Shown: positions 55,070 to 64,000 of the stretch, piece after piece
Position numbering within the stretch: position 1 is the stretch's first letter
How the letters are laid out: each line of letters opens with the position of its first letter
DNA from: Methylobacterium terricola
Lineage (GTDB): Bacteria; Pseudomonadota; Alphaproteobacteria; Rhizobiales; Beijerinckiaceae
NCBI RefSeq assembly: GCF_006151805.1
Contig: NZ_VDDA01000004.1
Coordinates: forward strand, 551,612-615,611
Length of the DNA: 64,000 nt
Direction of reading: 5' to 3'
The notes under the pieces: generated by a model
The model's input: only the letters and a program-made list of their open reading frames with translations
Told to the model about the DNA's origin: nothing
The model's database searches: none
Translations under genes and position numbers: made by a program

Positions 55070-56560
55070 TCACGCATCGAGATAGCGCCGCCGCAGGTGG
55101 CCGAGGAAGACCTCGGCCGAGAGCGGGCGCCCGGTCGCCTGCGTCAGGATCTCCTGCGTGCCGAGCGCGCTGCCCTTCTGGTGCACGTTGGCGCGCAGCC
55201 AGCCGACGAGCGGGGCGAAGTCGCCGCGGGCGAGGCCGGGGCGCAGGTCCGGCTCGGCCCGGCAGGCGGCGTCGAACAGCTGCGCCGCCATCATCGCCCC
55301 GAGGGTGTAGGTCGGGAAATAGCCCCAGGCGCCGCCGGGCCAGTGGATGTCCTGCAGGCAGCCATGCGCGTCGTCCGGCACGGTCAGGCCGAGGAGACGG
55401 CGCATCCCGTCGTTGAAGGCGCCCGGCAGGTCGCCGATCTCCATCTCGCCCCGGATCAGCGCCCGTTCCAGCCGGTAGCGCAGCAGGATATGGGCCGGAT
55501 AGGTGCACTCGTCGGCATCGACCCGGATGAAGCCCGGCGCGACCCGCGTGTAGTTGCGGTGAAGGGCATCGGCCTCCCAGGCCGGGCCGGTGCCGCCGAA
55601 GGCCTTGCGCACCAGCGGCGCCAGATAGGACACGAACTCGCGGCTGCGGCCGGCCTGCATCTCCAGGGTGAGCGACTGGCTCTCGTGCACGCTCATGCCG
55701 CGGGCGGCGCCGACCGGCTGGCGGCGCCAGGCCGCGGGGCGGCCCTGCTCGTAGAGGGCGTGGCCGGTCTCGTGCAGCACGCCCATCAGGGCGCGGGCGA
55801 AGTCGGCCTCGTCGTACCGGGTGGTGATGCGCACATCGTCGGTGGCGCCGCCGCAGAACGGGTGCAGGCTGACATCGAGGCGGCCGCGACCGAAGTCGAA
55901 TCCTGCCGCCCGCATCAGCGCGAGCCCGACCTGACGCTGGGTCTCGACCGGGAACGGCCCCTCCGCCGTCGGGGTGGCCCCCGCCGCGGCCTGGCGCTCC
56001 CGCGCCTGCGCGATCAGCCCCGGCAGCTCGGCCTCCAGCATGGCGAAGAGCGGGTCGATCGCGTCCTGCCGCAGGCCCGGATCGTAGCTGTCGAGGAGGG
56101 CGTCGTAGGGCGCCAGACCGAGCGCCTCGCCCTTCGCCCGGCCGATCTCGCGCTGGAGCCGCAGAACCTCGGCGAGGTCGGGCCGCAGCCGGGCGAAATC
56201 GGAGGTGCGGCGCGCCTCGCGCCAGGTCATCTCGGCCCGCGACACCGCCCGCGAGCTCGCCTCGACGAGATCGCGCGGCACCGCGGCCGCATGGGTGTAG
56301 GCCCGGCGCATCTCGGCGAGGTTCGCTTGGCTCCAGGCGTCGAGCCCGTCCTCCTCCTCCGCCGCGGCGAGCCGGTCGGCGACGGCCGGATCGGTGAGGA
56401 GATCGTGGGCGAGGCCGCGCAGGACCGCGATCTGGTCGCCCCGCCCCTCCGCCGCCCCGTCCGGCATCAGGGTCTGGGCGTCCCAGCCGAGGATGCCGGA
56501 GGCGTCCTCGATGGCGCTGATGCGGGCGAAGGTGGCTTCGAGGGCGCGGTAGGCCTGCAT
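55070..56560 (-). CDS. M32 family metallocarboxypeptidase (Taq type)
   Basis: Encodes 496 residues, the usual M32 length. The zinc motif His263-Glu-Thr-Gly-His267 (GVLHETGHALYEQ), the third ligand region MSVHESQSLTLEMQ and the substrate-binding PFCGGATDDVRITTRY are intact. Removes C-terminal residues from peptides, cytoplasmic. Starts at the ATG at 56560 with MQAYRALEATFARISAIEDA. No operon partner. Confidence 0.95.
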   Translation of the reverse strand: MQAYRALEATFARISAIEDASGILGWDAQTLMPDGAAEGRGDQIAVLRGLAHDLLTDPAVADRLAAAEEEDGLDAWSQANLAEMRRAYTHAAAVPRDLVEASSRAVSRAEMTWREARRTSDFARLRPDLAEVLRLQREIGRAKGEALGLAPYDALLDSYDPGLRQDAIDPLFAMLEAELPGLIAQARERQAAAGATPTAEGPFPVETQRQVGLALMRAAGFDFGRGRLDVSLHPFCGGATDDVRITTRYDEADFARALMGVLHETGHALYEQGRPAAWRRQPVGAARGMSVHESQSLTLEMQAGRSREFVSYLAPLVRKAFGGTGPAWEADALHRNYTRVAPGFIRVDADECTYPAHILLRYRLERALIRGEMEIGDLPGAFNDGMRRLLGLTVPDDAHGCLQDIHWPGGAWGYFPTYTLGAMMAAQLFDAACRAEPDLRPGLARGDFAPLVGWLRANVHQKGSALGTQEILTQATGRPLSAEVFLGHLRRRYLDA

Positions 56561-56908
56561 GGGGGGATCCGGTCGGGGTTGAACGTGCTCGGGTTGTCGG
56601 ACGGCGGGGTGTGGCCTGGCAAGGACCCGAACGCGCGGCCCCTGCCATGGGGCTGACCGCGAGGGGAATCGAAAGCATTCATCGGCCCGTATCCTGGAAT
56701 GTCGAGCACGGATCGAACGATCGCCCGTTCGAGGGACAGACGCTCACCATGGACGTTTCTCGCAGAACGCCGTGATTGCCATGCGGACGGGAGTTGAACG
56801 GGAACACCGGCATGGCGCCCGTTCCTGCGCCAGCTCGTCCCATCGTCTACGTTCTCCCCGCGCCCTCAACCCGCCTACCCTCGCGCCAACGACGAAGGGA
56901 GGACGGCC
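56561..56908. other. Divergent promoter region, no gene supported
   Basis: 348 nt between divergent genes. It contains an imperfect palindrome ggaac...gttcc at 56801-56825 (15-nt spacer), which could be a regulator site, and a GGGAGG site for the downstream gene. Confidence 0.4.
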
Positions 56909-57577
56909 ATGAGCGTATTGTTCGGCGCCACGCACCGGCAGCTTCAGGACGAGCACGGCACGCGCAAATTGGCCGACCGCCTGGAAGCGAATGCGCACGC
57001 GGCGTTCGAGCCGCAGGAGCGCGCCTTCATCGAGGGCGTGGCCTCGTTCTTCCTCAGCACCGTCGACGCGCACGGCCAGCCGACCGTGTCCTACAAGGGC
57101 GGAGCCCCCGGGTTCGTGCGGGTGCGAGGTCCGAGCGAGCTGGCCTTCCCGAACTACGACGGCAACGGCATGTTCATGACGCTCGGCAACATCGCGGCGA
57201 GCGAGCGGGTCGGCCTGCTGTTCATCGATTTCGAGCGGCCGCACCGGCTGCGCGTGCACGGCACCGCCCGGCTGAGCCGGGACGCGGCCCTGCTCGCGCT
57301 CTATCCCGGGGCCGATTGCGTCGTGGAGGTCACGGCGACGCAGATCTTCGTCAATTGCGGTCGCTACATCCACCGCAGCGCCGGAGCCACGCTCTCGCCG
57401 CACGTCCCGGATCAGAACGGGCGCCAGCCCTTCCCGGCCTGGAAGCGGCTCGACCTGTTCGAGGGCGCGCTGCCGGAGGCGGATGCGCGCCGCGTCGCGC
57501 GTGTCGGCGGGACGATCCCGCTCGACGAGTACCCGGGCGAGGCCGATCCGGCGCCGAGCCTGCTGCCGGACCGCTGA
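56909..57577 (+). CDS. Pyridoxamine 5'-phosphate oxidase family flavoprotein
   Basis: Encodes 222 residues. The PNPOx-like split-barrel is recognisable from FIEGVASFFLSTVDAHGQPT followed by VSYKGGAPGF, the FMN-binding GMFMTLGNIAASERVGLLFI, and VNCGRYIHRS near the C-terminus. Members of this subgroup bind FMN or F420/haem and act as general oxidoreductases; this is not the PdxH enzyme of B6 synthesis. GGGAGG precedes the ATG by about 9 nt. Convergent with the Inh-like gene. Confidence 0.88.
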   Translation: MSVLFGATHRQLQDEHGTRKLADRLEANAHAAFEPQERAFIEGVASFFLSTVDAHGQPTVSYKGGAPGFVRVRGPSELAFPNYDGNGMFMTLGNIAASERVGLLFIDFERPHRLRVHGTARLSRDAALLALYPGADCVVEVTATQIFVNCGRYIHRSAGATLSPHVPDQNGRQPFPAWKRLDLFEGALPEADARRVARVGGTIPLDEYPGEADPAPSLLPDR

Positions 57578-57593
57578 GGCCGGACGCCCCGCC

Positions 57594-58337
57594 TCACGGC
57601 TCGACCCGCCGCAGCACGAAGGTGGTGCCGATCTCCGGATCGCGGCGCCAGCGCCCCTCCCCCACCGGGATCAGCTCGACGCTGTGGCCGCGCCGGGCGA
57701 CGAGGACGAGGCGGCCGGCCTCGTAGTGCCAGGCGGTGGGATCGAAGAGGGCGAGGCCGGGATCGCGGCAGCCCTCCTGCACCTGGGCTTCGCCGGCCTG
57801 CAGCATCACCCGGCAGACGTCCTTCTCGACGAAGCGGTCGAGAGTGTAGAGGCCGGTGACCCCGGCGGCGGTCGAGGGGGCGCCCGCCCAGGCATCACGC
57901 GGAACCGGCGGGGTCGAGAGCGCCGCAGGCGTCACCAGCGGAGTCTCGGCGGCGGCGGGCCGAGGACCGGCCGGCGCCAGGCTGTAGCGCTCGCCGCCCG
58001 CGGCCTCCGCGCTGCGGGGGCCGTCGCCGTCGGGGGCCGCGAAGGCCAGAACCGGCTGGCCCTCGCGGTCGAGGAGCTGGATCAGGCCGCCCTCCTGGCG
58101 CCACCCGGCAATGCCGTTGACCACCGGGAGCGCCCGCCGGCAGCCGGCCGGGAAGCGCAGGGCCTGGCCGACCGGGCCGGGCTCGGCGGCCAGCATCAGG
58201 CCGCAGCGGCGGAAGCTGCTGTCGAGCGCCAGCTCCCAGGCTCCCGCAGCGTCCCGGGACGGGCCGGTCTCCTGCGCCGCCGCGCATCCCGTCCAGGCGA
58301 GGAGACCAAGGACCGGGAGGAGGCGGCGCAGGCGCAT
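57594..58337 (-). CDS. AprI/Inh-like metalloprotease inhibitor, two domains
   Basis: Encodes 247 residues. Residues 1-21 form a lipoprotein-like or secretory signal (LLPVLGLLAWTGCAAAQ). Two AprI/Inh-type beta-barrel units follow, about 31-103 (AGAWELALDSSFRRCGLMLA) and 155-245 (VTGLYTLDRFVEKDVCRVML), each with a Cys pair that could form a disulfide. Inh proteins inhibit secreted serralysin-type metalloproteases in the periplasm. No serralysin is in the window. It lies 16 nt after the hydroxyacid dehydrogenase stop on the same strand, so co-transcription is likely. Confidence 0.75.
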   Translation of the reverse strand: MRLRRLLPVLGLLAWTGCAAAQETGPSRDAAGAWELALDSSFRRCGLMLAAEPGPVGQALRFPAGCRRALPVVNGIAGWRQEGGLIQLLDREGQPVLAFAAPDGDGPRSAEAAGGERYSLAPAGPRPAAAETPLVTPAALSTPPVPRDAWAGAPSTAAGVTGLYTLDRFVEKDVCRVMLQAGEAQVQEGCRDPGLALFDPTAWHYEAGRLVLVARRGHSVELIPVGEGRWRRDPEIGTTFVLRRVEP

Positions 58338-58353
58338 GGATGTGGCTCTCGGG

Positions 58354-59310
<957 letters not shown>

Positions 59311-59583
59311 GCCTGTCTCCCGGTCGTTTCTCGCGCATCCGACGATGGGCGCATGGCGAGGGCGCTTGATCTTGCGCCCCGCGCGCCCGATGATGGCCGC
59401 CAACACGAGAGGCGGCAAGTCAGACCGCCCCGTTCGACGGGTCGAGGAAACACCCAATGAGCGCCAGACGCCCCCCTGAGGGCCCGCCTGTCGTGTGTTC
59501 GTCGTCTGCCTGTGGCAGCGCTGCCGGTTCGGTCCGCGCGCCGCGTGCGACCTCTCTTTGCTAGACACGACCACGAGGAGCCG

Positions 59584-60675
<1,092 letters not shown>

Positions 60676-60823
60676 GCCGGGACCCGGGCACAGGAGCTAT
60701 CCGAGCGGAAGACTCGGGCCTGCCCCCGCCACAGGACTTCCGGCCGACGGCGGGACGCCATCCCGCCGCCGGACGGCCTCAACGATAAGAACCGCCACCC
60801 ATCATCCCGGGAGAGACGCCACG

Positions 60824-62134
60824 ATGTCAGCCTTCGATCGTCGCCAGATCCTCAAGGCGGGTGCCGCCCTCGGCCTCGCCTCCGCCGCGGGCCTCGACGG
60901 CTTCGCCCGCGCCTGGGCGCAGGAGAACCAGTGGAAGCCGGAACCGGGCGCCTCGCTCAAGCTCCTGCGCTGGAAGCGCTTCATCCCCTCCGAGGACGAG
61001 GCCTTCATGCGCCTCGTCGACGCCTTCACCAAGGCGACCGGCGTGCCGGTCACGGTGACGAGCGAATCCTTCGACGACATTCAGCCCAAGGCGTCGGTGG
61101 CGGCCAATACCGGCCAGGGCCCGGACATGGTCTGGGGCCTCTACTCCTTCCCGGCCCTGTTCCCGTCGAAGTGCCTCAAGGTCGGCGACGTCGCCGACTA
61201 TCTCGGCAAGAAGTACGGCGGCTGGCTGCCGACGGCCGAGGCCTACGGCAAGGTGAAGGGTGAGTGGATCGCCATCCCGATGGCGTTCAACGGCGGCTAT
61301 CTCAACTACCGCATCTCGGCGATGAACAAGGCGGGGTTTCAGAAGTTCCCGGAGGACCACGCCGGCTTCCTGGAACTGTGCCGGGCGATGAAGAAGAACA
61401 ACACGCCCGCGGGCTTCGCGCTCGGCCACGCCACCGGCGACGCCAATTCGTGGATCCACTGGGCGCTGTGGTCGCACGACGCCTACCTGGTCGATGCCAA
61501 CGAGAAGATCATCATCAACTCGCCGGAAACCGCCAAGGCACTCGAATACGTCAAGGCGCTGTACGAGACCTTCGTCCCCGGCACGGTGTCGTGGAACGAC
61601 TCGTCCAACAACAAGGCGTTCCTGTCGGGCGACCTGTACCTGACCAATAACGGCATCTCGATCTACGCCGCGGCGAAGAACGAGAAGAAGGACATCGCGG
61701 CGGATATGGACCATGCCGCCTATCCGGTCGGCAAGTCCGGCAAGCCGACCGAGTTCCAGCTCGCCTTCCCGATCCTGGCCTACACCTACACCAAGGCGCC
61801 GAACGCCTGTAAGGCCTTCATGGCCTTCGCGCTCGAGGCCCAGAACTACAATCAGTGGCTGGAATCGGCGCAGGGGTATCTCTGCCACCCGCTCAAGGCC
61901 TATTCCAACAACCCGATCTGGACCGCCGACCCGAAGAACAAGGTTTTCGGGGAAGCCTCGACCCGCACGCTCGCCGCCGGCGGCCTCGCCCCGGTGAGCG
62001 AGAAGGTGGCCGCCGTGCTCGCCGATTTCGTCGTCGTCGACATGTTCGCCTCCTACTGCACCGGCCGCGAGGACCTGAAGACCGCCATCAAGACGGCCGA
62101 GCGGCAGGCGCAACGGATCTTCCGGTCGGCCTGA
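60824..62134 (+). CDS. ABC importer substrate-binding protein, Tat signal
   Basis: Encodes 436 residues. The N-terminus has a twin-arginine motif (FDRRQILKAGAALGLASAAG) with cleavage near AWAQ, so export is by Tat. The mature part is a family 1 extracellular binding protein (YLTNNGISIYAAAKN; FPILAYTYTKAPNACKAF). Many aromatic residues in the middle (WIHWALWSHDAYLVD) suggest a sugar-like ligand; none can be named. Located between the ATPase and permease genes of the importer operon. Confidence 0.92.
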   Translation: MSAFDRRQILKAGAALGLASAAGLDGFARAWAQENQWKPEPGASLKLLRWKRFIPSEDEAFMRLVDAFTKATGVPVTVTSESFDDIQPKASVAANTGQGPDMVWGLYSFPALFPSKCLKVGDVADYLGKKYGGWLPTAEAYGKVKGEWIAIPMAFNGGYLNYRISAMNKAGFQKFPEDHAGFLELCRAMKKNNTPAGFALGHATGDANSWIHWALWSHDAYLVDANEKIIINSPETAKALEYVKALYETFVPGTVSWNDSSNNKAFLSGDLYLTNNGISIYAAAKNEKKDIAADMDHAAYPVGKSGKPTEFQLAFPILAYTYTKAPNACKAFMAFALEAQNYNQWLESAQGYLCHPLKAYSNNPIWTADPKNKVFGEASTRTLAAGGLAPVSEKVAAVLADFVVVDMFASYCTGREDLKTAIKTAERQAQRIFRSA

Positions 62135-62462
62135 GGGCTCTCGCACCGGTCCCCGCGCCTCGCCTCTCCCCGCCCGCGGGGCGAGGGCGCCGGCGACGTC
62201 ATGGTCGACGGAGCGGGGTGGCAGCCGACGGTGAGGGGGAGGTGCCGAACGCGGCTCCTCCGGAAGCACCCCGTCACCTTCGCTTGCGCTGCGCCGCCGC
62301 TCGCCGCTTGCCCGACGAGGTGCAAGCGGCCTTCTCCCCGCTCCCGGGGAGAGGAGGAACCCGCGCCTCATGCGGCAGAGTACGGATGCGGCAGTTCAAG
62401 TGTCCTGCCTTCCTCCTCCGCGAGGCGCCCCCAGACAACAAAACACCCGGAGGAGGCTCCCC
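62135..62462. other. Intra-operon gap with palindromic G/C hairpins
   Basis: 328 nt between the binding-protein and permease genes with no gene. It contains cctctccccgcccgcggggcgagg (62162-62185) and ctccccgctcccggggag (62335-62352), both hairpins of the dispersed ctcccc/ggggag type. They could stabilise the upstream mRNA and set binding-protein excess, as in other importers. Confidence 0.5.
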
Positions 62463-63407
62463 GTGGCCGACATCGCCCTCGCCCGCCCCGCCGCGGCGGC
62501 GCCCACGACCGGCTCGGCCTGGAGCCGGTTGCGGACGAGCCGCGGCTGGCTGGGCTTCTGGTTCATGCTGCCGGCAGCCGCGATCCTGCTGCTGTTCCTG
62601 GCCTATCCGCTCGGCAAGGGCGTCTGGCTCTCGCTCACCGACACCCGGATCGGGCGCGGCGGCAACTTCGTCGGGCTCGAGAACTACGAGTGGCTGTGGG
62701 ACGACAGCGTCTTCTGGCTCTCGGTGTTCAACACGCTGGTCTATACCGGCTTCGCCTCGGTGGCGAAGTTCGCGATCGGCCTCTACCTCGCGCTGCTCCT
62801 CAACAAGCGGCTGCCGTTCAAGGCGCTGATCCGCTCGATCGTGCTGATTCCGTTCGTCGTCCCGACGGTGCTGTCGGCATTGGCCTTCTGGTGGATCTTC
62901 GACAGCCAGTTCTCGATCATCTCGTGGTCGCTGCGCCATCTCGGCCTGCTCGAGCGCAACATCGACTTCCTCGGCGACCCGACGATGGCGCGGATCTGCG
63001 TGACCTTCGCCAACATCTGGCGCGGCGTGCCGTTCATCGCCATCACGCTGCTCGCCGGCCTCCAGACCGTGTCGCCCTCGCTCTACGAGGCGGCGACGAT
63101 CGACGGGGCGACGCCGTGGCAGAACTTCCGCCACATCACCCTGCCGCTGCTCACCCCGATCATCGCCGTGGTGATGACCTTCTCGGTGCTGTTCACCTTC
63201 ACCGACTTCCAGCTGATCTGGGCGATGACCCGCGGCGGCCCGGTCAACGCCACCCACCTGATGGCGACCCTGTCGTACCAGCGCGGCATCCTGTCGGGGA
63301 ATCTCGGCGAGGGCGCGGCCATTGCCACCGCGATGGTGCCGTTCCTGATCCTCGCCATCGCGATCTCGTGGTTCGGCCTCCAGAACCGCAAGTGGCAGAC
63401 CGGCTGA
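62463..63407 (+). CDS. ABC sugar importer permease 1
   Basis: Encodes 314 residues from a GTG at 62463 with GGAGGAGG upstream. Six membrane segments are visible. The EAA motif is YEAATIDGATPWQNFRHITL, which docks the ATPase. The TM-1 region (WFMLPAAAILLLFLAYPLG) fits MalF/UgpA-type permeases. The second permease gene follows by 17 nt. Confidence 0.94.
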   Translation: MADIALARPAAAAPTTGSAWSRLRTSRGWLGFWFMLPAAAILLLFLAYPLGKGVWLSLTDTRIGRGGNFVGLENYEWLWDDSVFWLSVFNTLVYTGFASVAKFAIGLYLALLLNKRLPFKALIRSIVLIPFVVPTVLSALAFWWIFDSQFSIISWSLRHLGLLERNIDFLGDPTMARICVTFANIWRGVPFIAITLLAGLQTVSPSLYEAATIDGATPWQNFRHITLPLLTPIIAVVMTFSVLFTFTDFQLIWAMTRGGPVNATHLMATLSYQRGILSGNLGEGAAIATAMVPFLILAIAISWFGLQNRKWQTG

Positions 63408-63424
63408 AGAAGGACACATAACTC

Positions 63425-64000
63425 ATGGCCGCGACCACGACCGCCGACACCCCCGACAACAGCGAGGGCATGGCCTATCTCGACACGCTGCCGAAGCGCG
63501 TCGTCACGGTCTACCTGCCGCTCTTCGTCATCCTGGTGGTGCTGCTGTTTCCGTTCTACTGGATGGCGCTGACCGCCATCAAGCCGGACGACCAGCTCAT
63601 CGACATGGAGACCTACAACCCGTTCTGGGTGGTCTCGCCGACGCTCAAGCACATCGCGAAGCTCTTGTTCCAGACCCACTATCCCCTGTGGCTGTGGAAC
63701 ACGATGATGATCTCGGTGGCGGCCACCGTGCTGTCGCTGTTCGCCAGCGTGCTCGCCGCCTACGCGATCGTGCGGATCCGCTACAAGGGTGCGGTCGCGG
63801 TCGGCGCGGCGATCTTCCTCGCCTACCTGGTGCCGCCCTCGATCCTGTTCATCCCGCTCGCCACCATCATCCAGGCCTACGGGCTCTACGATTCGCCCTT
63901 CGCCCTGGTGCTGGTCTACCCCACCATCCTGATCCCGTTCTCGACCTGGCTCCTGATGGGGTACTTCAAGACCATCCCCTACGAGCTGGAGGAATGCGCG
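63425..64000 (+). CDS. ABC sugar importer permease 2, cut at window end
   Basis: The first 192 codons of a MalG/UgpE-type permease. An N-terminal polar stretch (to residue 25) precedes the membrane segments LPLFVILVVLLFPFYWMAL, NTMMISVAATVLSLFASVLA and IFLAYLVPPSILFIPL, then TIPYELEECA. The last is the start of the EAA loop, so the remainder of the gene lies beyond base 64000. The ATG follows permease 1 by 17 nt. Confidence 0.92.
   Translation, partial: MAATTTADTPDNSEGMAYLDTLPKRVVTVYLPLFVILVVLLFPFYWMALTAIKPDDQLIDMETYNPFWVVSPTLKHIAKLLFQTHYPLWLWNTMMISVAATVLSLFASVLAAYAIVRIRYKGAVAVGAAIFLAYLVPPSILFIPLATIIQAYGLYDSPFALVLVYPTILIPFSTWLLMGYFKTIPYELEECA

Noticed and set aside
56801..56825. A fourth EcfG-like promoter (GGAAC-N15-GTTCC)
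   Set aside because: The spacer is 15 nt rather than 17-18 to GTT, and the sequence is better read as an imperfect palindrome.
62150..62460. Extra gene between the binding protein and permease 1
   Set aside because: Frames are made of hairpin repeats and Arg/Pro-rich composition; no start with a ribosome site except that of the permease.

Overview
The window reads as a chromosomal segment of a high-GC alphaproteobacterium, most likely Methylobacterium or a close relative. The evidence is a permuted two-piece tmRNA gene whose tag reads [12 protein letters not shown], alphaproteobacterial gene orders (thyA-folA-hflK-hflC-degP; ruvB-ybgC-tolQRAB; fumC-DUF4169-RHH near sspB), an intracellular PHB depolymerase, and Methylobacterium-style cyclase/dehydrase plus zinc alcohol dehydrogenase pairs. 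The genus is an inference; no database search was possible.

Layout. Bases 1-15,350 are accessory. They hold small hypothetical genes, two zinc alcohol dehydrogenase loci each paired with half of a 'cyclase/dehydrase' system, a channel-like membrane protein, a Crp/Fnr regulator, a secreted three-repeat peptidoglycan-binding-like protein, a DJ-1/PfpI protein and a PAS-PAS-PAS-receiver-LuxR fusion. Long intergenic stretches carry large palindromes. A patch of decayed insertion sequences (IS701-like, IS5-like and IS3-like remnants) ends at a tRNA-Gly(CCC). Three sites resembling the EcfG/PhyR general stress promoter suggest that part of this region is stress regulated.

From 15.5 to 26.4 kb lie an AsmA/YhdP-like envelope protein, a Bcp peroxiredoxin, an M23 peptidase, pyrG, secG, a dihydroorotase gene and ygfZ. 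An AT-richer insert at about 26.5-28.3 kb encodes a compact minus-strand operon: a 42-residue ORF, a possible lysozyme-like protein with a disrupted start, and a DUF2272 protein. Housekeeping genes resume at 28.3-39.7 kb: an RHH protein, DUF4169, fumC, a cytochrome P450, sspB directly beside ssrA (the adaptor beside the RNA that makes its substrate), a CPBP protease, thyA-folA, hflKC-DUF2065 and a degP-type protease.

A self-contained DUF1348/TetR pair with a perfect 28-bp operator-like palindrome follows at 40.1-41.3 kb. Next comes the tol cluster (tolB, tolA, tolR, tolQ, ybgC), a Tat-exported metallophosphoesterase and ruvB, all on the minus strand; pal is not where it usually sits. From 48.5 to 59.3 kb are a chromate transporter, a glutathione transferase, PHB depolymerase, rpsU, a stand-alone receiver protein with Glu at the phosphorylation site, a class II glutamine amidotransferase, an M32 carboxypeptidase, a PNPOx-family protein, a two-domain AprI/Inh-like inhibitor and a D-2-hydroxyacid dehydrogenase. 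The window ends inside a sugar-type ABC importer operon (ATPase, Tat-type binding protein, two permeases, the second cut by the window edge).
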